From Paragonimus westermani (lineage: Eukaryota > Platyhelminthes > Trematoda > Plagiorchiida > Troglotrematidae): 64,000 nt of DNA. The first letter of the stretch is position 1, and every line of letters starts with the position of its first letter. A program made the translations under genes and the position numbers. The stretch is from positions 16,154-80,153 of the forward strand of contig QNGE01003587.1 in NCBI GenBank assembly GCA_008508345.1. Direction: 5' to 3'. The notes below the pieces were generated by a model. It did no database searches and had not been told where the DNA came from. It was given only the letters and a program-made list of their open reading frames with translations. Shown piece by piece: positions 32,523-42,245 of the stretch.

Positions 32523-33332
32523 TTAATCACCAGACGGCAGGATGGCTCATTACAACGCTCAGTGCACCGCAAAGCCACTTGGAGCGGTCAGTATTTGCAG
32601 TTCTCTTCTTTTGCGCCCATTACTTACAAAAGAGGCCTGGTACGAACCTTGTTTCATAGAGCCAGGGAGACATGCACCGATGATTGTTTACAAGGAGAAG
32701 AGGCGAAATTAAGAAAGGTACTGCTTGCAAACGGATACCCGGAGAAGTTCATCGATGTTCACAGCCAGAAGAGACTGACAAAGTCTGTCGTGAGTACGGT
32801 TCCCAAGAAGCAGGTCTTTTTGAACCTACCCTTCAAAGGCGATCATATCACAACCGATGTAAGTCAAAAATTACAATCTGCTCTAACTCGCACATTCCCT
32901 GCGGCTGAATTGCGATTGCTACTCACAACTAGGAGTGTCACTCAGCTTATTCGTAGTCGTGACCTACCGAAATGTTCTGTCTCACATGTAATCTATCAGT
33001 TCACTTGCAGTTGCGGTGACATGTATATCGGCAGAACAGATCGATGCCTACGACAAAGAATGGCTGAACATATGCCTAGGTGGTTGATACGCGCCAAGAC
33101 GCAACGGACATTGGCAACAGAACGACTGAGACGAAATCCAACCTCATCCATCACAAAGCACATCATGGAAACAGGTCACGTTGTTGACCCGGCCAACTCG
33201 TTTCAGGTTCTGTTACGTAATAAGAACCCCAAGTTGCTCGCTTTATCCGAGGCGATGTTGATCAATACTTACCGTCCGGCTTTGTGTGTGCATAAACTGT
33301 TGACTCACGTAGTTTGTCTGCCTTGGAACTGA
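32523..33332 (+). pseudogene. Penelope-like element GIY-YIG endonuclease region (5'-truncated)
   Basis: The frame is open from about 32523 (LITRRQDGSLQRSVHRK) to TGA at 33330. A GTG at 32562 gives 256 residues. The connector KRGLVRTLFHRARE lies at about 24-37. The GIY-YIG domain starts at about 143 with VIYQFTCSCGDMYIGRTDRC, the two Tyr and the PLE-type Cys pair present. LRQRMAEH follows (164-170) with the catalytic Arg, then HIMETGH (200-206) and SEAMLINTY, whose Glu230 would be the metal ligand. The domain would nick DNA to prime reverse transcription. All key residues look intact, but the RT is cut off exactly at the inverted-repeat border, so this is a fragment. There is no evident start codon of its own. 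Confidence 0.9.
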
Positions 33333-33379
33333 CGACAGTCTTTGTTTCATGTAAACCCAATGGTTGAATGTTTTTTTAT

Positions 33380-33485
33380 TGTGTTGCTAACCGCATGTCC
33401 TATATATTCTAATGTTCGTGACTGAAGAGAGTAAACGAAATGTTAACTTCTCGCGATGTATTTCTTCTATCGCTATTGGTGAACT
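33380..33485. repeat. Right inverted terminal repeat of the PLE
   Basis: Partner of 32408-32520. It contains the second hammerhead core. After it come 26 bp of element tail before the right target duplication. Confidence 0.93.
33416..33456 (+). ncRNA. Minimal type I hammerhead ribozyme, right PLE repeat
   Basis: Plus strand: UCGUGA, CUGAAGA, GAGUAAAC, GAA, stem III AUGUUAACUU, C17 at 33450, UCGCGA. It is the same as the left copy except for one A-to-U change, which puts a mismatch in stem III. The catalytic core is intact. Cleavage would fall between 33450 and 33451. Confidence 0.78.
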
Positions 33486-33511
33486 GAATCAAGGGAACTC
33501 AGTGTTTTAAA

Positions 33512-33523
33512 CATGACCTAAGT
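33512..33523. repeat. Right target-site duplication of the PLE
   Basis: CATGACCTAAGT, exact copy of 32399-32410. Confidence 0.85.
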
Positions 33524-35203
33524 ATTACTTCCAAACGTTCAGGCACACTTATTCGAGTAATGCCCAGGCTTCCCAACCGCCTCGCGGGATACATAGCAGA
33601 AACCTTTGTAATTTCAGTAGATAGATTCGTAATTAGCATCCTCCAACCATTTTGAACCCATTCAATTCATCATACTTGCTGACCAGTATTTTTGATTGCT
33701 GGTTAGCACTCGGAAGATTTAACTGCCATAATTGGAACATTGCTCGCATTTGATCGCAGTGTCCATAGTCGGGTAGACCATCTTAATCGGTATATTTTGT
33801 AGAGAAACACTAGGTGGGAGTTGTGCTGTTGCTAGAGTTAATCAGCAGTGCACGTCCTTGTCACGTCCAAGATTTGGACTTCGGTCTGCCTGCTTACAGG
33901 TTTAGAATTCTTATCAGTATGTCATTAACTTCACCTTAGGTTGTGTTTGGATGTTAAGACTTGCAATCGTGTGCGAGGTTGTGGCTATCGTTTAGGATAA
34001 ATGGTGTTCAGTAATAATCGCTATTTATCGATTACGAGAAACTGATTATTAATTAAGAGCCAGTGTGACAGTCGGTGGCAAGTTCGGTGATTTTCTGTGC
34101 AGAGGGAGCATATGACGCTAGCAATTGTGTCTATATGAGTTGGACGTTAGTTGAACGAAAGATGTTTAACAATGTTTAGTGGATAGGTAGCTCTACGTTG
34201 GCAAATTCTTATAATAAAATTTCCACATTATCCACCGAAAACAGATCACTTTTTCTTCTTGCAACTTTCTAATTCATGTAGATTGAACATCACCCACAAT
34301 CGATCGCAGCTGCCACATACCCATAAGCTTTTTAGTCGGCCTCTCGATAAGAACCACTAGATTCTAGTTTTGCTCTCACTAGAGCTTCATTTTGGTCCAG
34401 TGATGCACGTTTCTTCACGCCTCTGATTTGTTCGTCCAGTCTCAGATATTCGTCAACGACTACCTGCTATCGGTCGTGGATCACGGCAGTCGAAACACCA
34501 GAAAGATTGAGTTGAGCGACTTGATTCAGACGGCGTGTGCACCTCGATGGTGTTGCACTGGGTGTTCGCTCACTCGATTCGGTTGATAGGCCTGTCAATT
34601 TATGCTCTCGCACACTATCAGTAATATTTCTGTCTTTACCCTTTGCCCCATTGTATTGGTGCAATCTCGGTTCATCTGGACCACGAGAGCAGCCTGTGCT
34701 CAGAAAAACCAGCCAAGCGAGAATGAATCCATGTGGGCTATTCTTTTGGTTGTTCTAGAGAGTTATGTTTCTGAGAGTTTCTAACGCCTAGCTCGTGCGA
34801 CCGATTTTCAAAAGTTAAATCACCTTGTTGGATGCAGTGGAATACGTTACACAAATCTGAGCTTTAGTCAACCAAGAGAAGTTACGGTAGAGTAGCCCAA
34901 ACTTCACTTCGCCGTAAGGCTAAGTTAGGTAACCTTTGACCTTTTTGCTAACATTGATCTGCAGCGCGCACTCTCTACGAACTCTTAGGTCTTACGTTCC
35001 CGTTTGTCGTTACATCCGCTCAGTGCGGTGGACTAATCTGGTTCACGAGGTCGCACTTTGCACTCTGTGGTTTGGTCCGAGCACATCGTGCGCACCAGGT
35101 GCTGGGGGCGGAATTATGATCCAACTGGCGCTAACGAATCATAGGCGGTGATCAGGTGTTGTTGAATGCTTTCAGATGTGATAATTCGGTCGTGCCCAAC
35201 ATG
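33524..35203. other. No assignable feature
   Basis: Only short frames; no repeat or domain recognised. Confidence 0.4.
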
Positions 35204-35327
35204 ACGTCAATGGCGCAGTGGTCACCACGGTTGCCTCATGAAAACGTGGCAGAAATTCTAGTCCCGGCCGTGGCAAGGATATACACTACTGACGAGCTCT
35301 ATTGAGAGCGAAACTCGAGTCTAGTGT
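35204..35327 (+). mobile_element. tRNA-derived SINE with hammerhead ribozyme (SM-alpha-like)
   Basis: The 5' part resembles a tRNA gene. Box A-like TGGCGCAGTGGT lies at 35211-35222 and box B-like ATTCTAGTCCC at 35255-35265, the spacing expected for an internal Pol III promoter. No intact cloverleaf is apparent. A complete hammerhead follows within 20 bp. Schistosome SM-alpha elements have this same plan: a Pol III-driven SINE with a hammerhead. Ends are approximate; no clear target duplication or poly(A) tail was found, and no second copy was seen in the window. Confidence 0.75.
35283..35327 (+). ncRNA. Type I hammerhead ribozyme in the SINE, fully paired
   Basis: Stem I ACACUA pairs perfectly with UAGUGU (35322-35327). 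Core CUGACGA is at 35289-35295. Stem II GCUCU, loop AUUG, AGAGC is perfect at 35296-35309. GAA is at 35310-35312. Stem III ACUCGAGU (35313-35320) is a loop-less palindrome, and C17 is at 35321 (GUC triplet). Every invariant residue is present and all three stems are compensated. Cleavage would occur after 35321. The zero-loop stem III suggests action as a dimer or in tandem transcripts. Confidence 0.9.
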
Positions 35328-38116
35328 TTCTTTTCGAAAGAGGCTGGCTGGAAGGTCTGTCTGAATGCGAAGACTGCGATCAACTATAGGTGATGTTCAA
35401 CTTGAGAATGTATATCTGTTTCAAACAGCCGAGTTGCTAGATGCGTCGTCGTGGAACAACACAGCAACAAACATGCCAGTGATGACGCGAGAATGCCTGT
35501 CGCTTAATAACAACCGTAATTGTTCTTGTTCCTCTAGGGAATTGTGCTGTTTTTCCAATAAATTGAGATTGCTTAGTGCCGCCCAGAATTACGTTCTGGT
35601 TTTCTCTCGATTGGGTAGCCCATTACACGACAACCGTTAACGCTGGTTGTTTTTCCTTTACACAGGGCTTAATTCCTCTCTGCAGATTCAGCCGTTACCA
35701 CAGAGTTGCGTTCTAACATGAAGAGCTCCTAACAATTGGTTTTGGAGGAATATACCATAACCACGCGGTGGCTTCATTCCTCGTCGATACATTACGGTAT
35801 TGAGTCACTGTGTTGAATTCTAACTGCTGTAAGTACTCTTGAGTGCAAATAATGCGCGCGGACTAGTGAGCTTTTCGTGCCCTTTTAGGGTTGTTTCTGT
35901 GTCTGCACGCCTTCCAACTGACACACTGCCGCCAGGGGTCATCAGTTTCCAGTAGAAGTGCGTCATATGTTTGGTTAATGATACCAGGTTCTCTGCTAGA
36001 CTATTAGTAGAAAAAACCAACTCACTTACTTAGCTGGATTGAATAGGGCTTCATGACCTTTAGTGTTGACAAGTTCGACGGGGACCGGTCCTTTGGGACT
36101 GAATAGGTCAGGCAGGCAGCCTGATTACTTCTAGTTCTTAAATTTGGATGGTTTTATTCCGCCCTTTTCTGTGACCTTTTCGGACGAAACATTTTTCAAC
36201 ATTCGGCTCAGATCGGGCGGTATGGCGCGCTTAGTCTATTCAAACCATGGACTATCAAGTCATCATTCTGACAACGGCTGTTTTGCGTGGCTTCGCCGCT
36301 TGCATTTCGCTCTCTGCATGGGTGATTGGGTAGGGCGATGATTAGGCCAGAGAGCCAGAACCCTATGAATCACCTCGAACTTTCACACCGTGGTGTGCTG
36401 CTCGTGTGTTCGGACACGTGGTTGTTCTAGCCTCGCAAGTAGTGTGATTCGACCTTGGGATGTGCCGACGTCCTATTGCCGCTTACTGAGTATGTTAAAT
36501 GTTGTAATGGCAACTTAAGTATTAGAACTAAGTGCACTTATGTCACTCAGGTTACAAAAAGTCAGTTCCGGAGTAAATTGCTTGCAACAACGGACGACAT
36601 GCAGAACGGAATGTCCTCCCTTACTAACGCATGCATATGACAACTCAGGTAGCAACTGAAAAACAATACCAGTGGGAGAATCGCGTTTTCACATAGGACG
36701 AACTGCGGCCTTCAATGTTTTACCGTCCCTTAAGGTTTGAGGCAAAAATGAGTTTCACAAATCTACTACGAACACACTGCCTTCACGCTTTTTGTTCATG
36801 AATCAACGCTGCTTAACAGTAAGCACCAATCTAAGCGCCCTGGATTTCTGAGTGTCACAGAAGGGCTGGAAACCTACAGTGGGTTATAATAGGCCCATGA
36901 GTTCTCCAGGTCCTTTTGTTTTGATGACAAAAGCGGCTAAAACAAACGGAAGTGAAGGTGAATACATGTATTTTATGACGTGTAACTCTGGACAACCCTG
37001 TGAATGCCAGAGAGTCTTACCGGACTGTTAGAAGCGATGGTTGAGAGATCGGTAAGGCATATTGTTACTGTTTGTGGAAGCTCAGCGTGGTGTGCATTAC
37101 TATACCAAAGAGTGCAACGCAGTACCTCGACGTTGCATCGAAGCCTCCGAGTGTATGTGCTGTTAATACTGTTGATGACACTCTCAAAATGTGCGACGTG
37201 GGAAGTGCTGTCACACGGCAGATAACGGTTGTTTGAGGAGATATTATCCCCGTGACTCCGTTGCGTGCTGTTTGTAGGATGTGGAGGATTGTGTTTCGGG
37301 TCACGTTGGACTGATCAGTTTGTAGAGTCGAGCGAAACAAAGACGACCTTTGAGAATAATGTAATGGGTAGCCAAGGAGCATCTTGTCGACACGAGAAAT
37401 CAAAGTGCAGGCGAGCGAGTAAGTAATAATTTGAAACGTTAACACAGCGAAACGGTTAGCTAACATGCGATGTGAGTCATAAGTTCGAGTGTGTGTGGAG
37501 TACGTGTCGGTATCCCGATTTGTTCAAGCAAACGTTTTAGAACAGTCGGAAACCGAAAGTCGTGCAAATAAAAATCACAGATCCAGCAAATTCGGCAGTA
37601 AACAGAGACGCTACGTATTTCTAAGCTCCTATTTGTGAACAAATGATCCCACTGCTCACACTTAACTCACAATCACGACAGAAGAGGTATCCACCAAACT
37701 CCGCTGGTTATAAATTTCGTGTTCTTTCATTTATTTGCCCACTTGCTGTGTGGTGCAGGAACCCAGGGAATCTCGTGAACTTTTGGGCTCTGAAACCGCC
37801 ACTTTCAATTGCTAATGAGGTTCGCGTGATGACCATACATTATTGTAAAATCATTTTGATTTCTAGTGCGTCAAGGTCGTCTACAAACGTCACTGCCTGT
37901 TTAAGAAAACTGGGTCTCCACGGCCGTTTCTTAGCTTCATTAGTGTATCTTATGAAGAACGTTCTGTCTGATTTTCAGTTCCGTTTTTCCTCTTCGTCCT
38001 CTGTAGAATGCACTGACATGTACTCTTCTACCGAACTGCTTCTCATGTTATAGTTTTAACATTTTTCTATCCCGTTTATAACTTACCATTGGAATTTATC
38101 TGTTTATTTTCCGAAG
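35328..38116. other. No assignable feature
   Basis: Small frames, including 133 codons at 37065-37466 (-) and the plus frame at 37643-38053, show no recognisable motif. Confidence 0.4.
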
Positions 38117-38281
38117 GATAGGGATCCCAGATTGTTGCTAGTCTGTCAGTTGGCTAACCAACACCTACCGAATGGACACAAAGGCTGTCATCACATGCCT
38201 CCTGGTCTTATTCCTCCGGGTTCACACTGCATATGCGGTGTTTGTGTGGAACCACAAGTGTTTCAGTGGAAGCCACTTGTG
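38117..38281 (+). CDS. Candidate internal exon, unidentified protein
   Basis: The stretch is open in one frame between a pyrimidine-rich acceptor (tttattttccgaag, ending 38116) and a donor GTGAGT at 38282. It would encode 55 residues including LLLVCQLANQHLPNGHKG, HMPPGLIPPGSHCICG and EPQVFQWKP. The composition and clean splice sites are suggestive, but I recognise no family and found no partner exon. Confidence 0.3.
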
Positions 38282-41200
38282 GTGAGTGTTATACCCATGC
38301 TTGCTTTGGCTTCGCTCACTGTGACAGGCTAATCCGAAACGGATTCCTCCAACCGTAAATAGAGCACAGCCTCATGCTACCAGTTTTCTATTGCGTCATA
38401 TGTGAGTGGGTATTGAACTGCTTGATGTCACATAAGCGGGGTTAATGCTGTCGTCGCCTGGGTATCTGGTGCGAGAATGCACGCTACTGGGACTCCAGTC
38501 CGTCAGGGTTGACTGTTTGTAATAAATTCAAATCCTACTTTTAAGGGACTATATTTCGAATCATACACGATGGTCGTTTTACACCCAGTATTTTTTTTTG
38601 TAACGCTCAAGGTAACTGCGTACCTAAGAGCTGTTCTGTGGCTGTTTCTGTGCGCAGGAGCAACGTCAGCACATTGGCAGGTCCAACCTTAACTGAAACC
38701 CATATGTCAAGCAATCTCTACCCACAGTTCCATATTTCAATGTAAAGTGTGTTTAATTCTACCGTTTAGGTGGTCGAAAGACATTAGATCAACGCGTTTT
38801 GTCGTTTCCACACAACCCATCTATGTAGGGCAGATACACGGCTGTTGATTTTTTTCACAGGCAGTACGGATGTGGCATCAGTACGTGATGAGTACTTGTC
38901 TGGTATATTCCTTTTGTAAATAGTGGCTGATGAGTCGAATTTGTAGTCAAAATATCTGCTTGGTGTTTCCATCGGAGTAAATTTTTGGCTAGTTGAGTGT
39001 CAGCGCGTATAGATTTTTTGCTACACAATGCCCCCTTACTTGTGTGTGGTTGTGACGTACTAAGATGCACTCATCACGACTGCAAGTACAATCACCACAT
39101 GCTTAAACTAAACCAAATTTTGACGAAAGTGCGATAACACAATGGAGACGTCTTCTGTGCTGTTCACTTTTGTTCACGTTTGCAGAATGGCTTGTAACAA
39201 CTCGTCAGAAAGTAAGCATAATCATGCGGGAATGCAATAAGCCTCTAACGCGCATGCGAGAGAGATTGTTCCGTTTGCTACAGCACAGTGTGATATCCGC
39301 TCAGGTCTACTTCGCGGCCCCGATCGATGGACCGTTTGCACACGCTCATTGGACTGCGAACTTGCAGCGCGGAGTAGGCACACCTGCTCCATTGTGTTGC
39401 TTGTCCGTGTGTGTGTGTGTGTGTGCGTGCGTGCATTTGAGTCGGAGTGTGAGACTGCAGGAATGCGTATGTGCTCGATCCGCACACGGATCGATTTGCC
39501 ATCAAACGGGTTCAGTTGACGCACACCTGTAGACGCTGCTCGTACTAAGTAAACCATCTAGCAGGCGTTAACTCCTGGGAGAACACAGTGCCTGAGTTTT
39601 TACAGACGATCAGATTGTGGCTTTCCTCAAAGTGAAAAGATTACCGGGGAGTTGTTTGCTTTGTATTGCATAAACAGGACTTATTTTCTATGCTAGTTAC
39701 AAAACAATGAATAAAGGGATGCTTTGTAGGATGAGTTGTCAGTTCGACTTCCAGCGAGATTGTGGATTGCATGCTTGCCGACAGTTTTGAAGTCGCTTTT
39801 TGAAATCGTTAATTCGATTATATGCGCTCTCTGCACGTACGTCCGAGCTCTATGATGTACTGATGGGGTTAGTAACAATCAATATTCTAAACGTCGTTTA
39901 CGATATGAAAGCACCCTTCTAACGTGTTGAGCAGAATGTCAAGCGAGTAGTGTTCGCAATTTAAGATGAATCGGGTGAACCATCGTAAAATCCAGGAAGA
40001 GGATGCTTACGCATTCTATAAGATATTCGCCTTGTATTGCGACCAATATATGTACGGGCAAATGACTATTTTTAAATGAAGTCAGTTGTTGAATGTACCA
40101 GTTTAATTTTAACTTCTATCTTGACAATGGAGTGTATACGGAACCTCGTGGGAAAAGTCGATCGCAGTGTATGCAGCATTAAGTGTTTGATGGGCCTCCT
40201 GGTTCCCAGTCCGGCAATCGGGTCACCTCAGTACAAGGGAGTATAAGGGCGCATACTTGTTGTCTCTGGTATGCCTCATGGTGCTACCCCGTCACCTCTT
40301 CTCCTGTCATGCTACGCTGGTGAATAGTGGTTAACGGAATGATCTGCGTGTTTAACTACGCACATGAAGTTGATTCTGTGCGTTTTACCTTATGACGCCT
40401 CTCATTCGACGCTGCCACAACACAGTTCTGTTTTAAGGTGTTGGTGATAGTTGTCATCAGCAAATCATGGAACCGTACGGGGATTTAGATATTCGACAAC
40501 TATTCATCCCCACATAGTTAATAACGAATTGGTTGTAGCCACAATGTTCCTCGATCCTTCTAAGCGAATGGTGCTTTCACATCAGTGAGGAGAGACGTTT
40601 TGCGTGTGGTTCGTTTGGAAAAGTTTTCTAACTCTCGTTACTTTGTTTAAAACCATTTTAACCACTACATTCCCCCCTTTCGTTTTACGGTTGTAGATTT
40701 CTCCCCGGTCTTTTGTAGAAAGTCATCAGATTTTCAGACTGATTCGTAAAGTTCCTAATCAGCTGCGCATACGTCTATCAGGGCTGCTGTGGAGTCATGT
40801 CTGAAACTTTGTAAACACCTCACCAATAAATTCCTCTGGAATATCAATTGTCCTCTATTTCTAGGCGCACAACAACCATGATTCATTTCATATAACACCA
40901 TCCATACATAGGATTATGCAAGTTCGTATCGAAGCGCAAAATTATACACTGGTCTTCTGCTTCGTCAGAATTTTCTCTAAATCCGTTACCGTAGAACTCA
41001 CTAAGGGACTGAAAGCTTAACTGCATAATCACCTTGATACTTGGATTGTGCAACACTGAGGTCATATTCCTGTGATTCCAACCTTTGTAGCGCTTACATT
41101 GTTTTGATTGTTACTGTTGAATACTTGATGTACGAAGGAAGCTGCTGACTTCGTTTACTGTATCCGTCGTTCTGTGGGATATGATGTAGGGGTGTCATGA

Positions 41201-41784
41201 AAACAACCGTAGGCGCTATCGGTACCTGTTTGACAGTGTCCAATCATTTGGCTGGTAGGGGAAAGGTTTTTCGAAGTGTCTAACAAATGAATACGTTGGC
41301 CTAGGTGGCATCAGCTAAATTGTTGACATTTACTGGGTGTTCACATTGATTTTTTGGTTGTTGCTGCTTCTGAGTGATATACACTTGGTCATATTCGACC
41401 GTATGTTATGATACTTAATTAGTAGGAAGTAAAATTGGTAGAGAGTAGGTCATTCACGAGTAGTGTGTGCTATTTATCTCAGACTAGACGGAGTTATTTA
41501 AGTACTCCTTACTGTCTGCATGTCATGATGCCTGAACTGTATAGTAAAACATTCCAACTATGTTGTTTTCCTCCAACATCTAATGAACTCGGGAAGCCAT
41601 CCGGGACAATGAGATTTCGGATGCAGGCTGTGGCCGACGCCATTATCATCTGATTTATCAACCCTGATAGTCGCGCCCAGAAATTTCTATGGACACTTAA
41701 TTCCCTGTGACTTCTACTCACTTGAACACACAAGCTGCAACAATCAGTGATTGGCAGTTAGCAATCGTGCAGTCCACAGCTCAC
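38282..41784. other. No assignable gene
   Basis: Apart from the GT microsatellite at 39407-39424 I see only short frames without motifs. Confidence 0.4.
39407..39424. repeat. (GT)n microsatellite
   Basis: About nine GT units followed by GCGTGCGTGC; could adopt Z-DNA. Confidence 0.85.
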
Positions 41785-42245
41785 CTACACATCGGTATTC
41801 TAATTCATCACAATAACTTTCCAGATTTCTTCTTTCGTCCCTAGCCAGATGAATCAACACGGAAGGCAAACTCTTATTACTGATTTGCCACACTGATGAC
41901 TGTTGAATATTTCCGGACAAATTTATAGATTCTATCGTACAAACACTCCGGAAAACTAATTTACCCTCTCTTTTGAGACTGATTAAATGGGTATTCACGC
42001 AAATCCCTAACTTGATGATATCATTTTTGTGCATGTTCTCACCTTTCGCCTTGGTCCAGGAACGAATGAGTTCCTCAATGAATTTAGGGTTTGTATATGA
42101 GAATCGACAGCGTTTGTTTTTCTTACGACATTCCAGACCCCAGTCATTGTCATTTGTCGAAAAAGCGGACGGTTTTGTTCAAGTAATTTCGTAATGATAT
42201 TCTTGTTTCGTGACAAACCGTTCATCATTTCATGCCAGAGCCACG
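41785..42245 (-). CDS. Candidate two-exon gene piece with a 32-nt intron, unidentified
   Basis: Minus-strand exon A (42245-42043) starts after an acceptor ending tttgcag and is open for 203 nt (WLWHEMMNGLSRNKNIITKL, FRQMTMTGVWN). It stops at donor GTGAGA. If 42042-42011 (GT...AG, 32 nt) is removed, the frame continues without a stop into exon B (42010-41785). Exon B encodes LGICVNTHLISLKREGKLVF through RNLESYCDELEYRCV and ends at donor GTGAGC. Introns of about 30 nt are known in schistosomes. I do not recognise the protein, and the next exon could not be settled: an acceptor ttgcag at about 41735 does not keep the phase. It could be a chance pattern. Confidence 0.3.

Larger units (their letters stand above)
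32411..33511 (+). mobile_element. 5'-truncated Penelope-like element with inverted terminal repeats
   Basis: Within the 12-bp target duplication the order is: left inverted repeat (to 32520), truncated PLE coding sequence (from about 32523), short 3' spacer, right inverted repeat (33380-33485), then a 26-bp tail. PLEs are retroelements with a telomerase-like RT and usually a GIY-YIG endonuclease. They are known for flanking pseudo-LTRs that may be direct or inverted and may contain hammerhead ribozymes. Here the RT is missing, so this copy moved with help from another element or was truncated on arrival. Confidence 0.88.

Noticed and set aside
38927..38948. CTGATGAG as a third hammerhead core
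   Set aside because: No GAAA follows at a workable distance, and no stem I or stem II pairing could be made.
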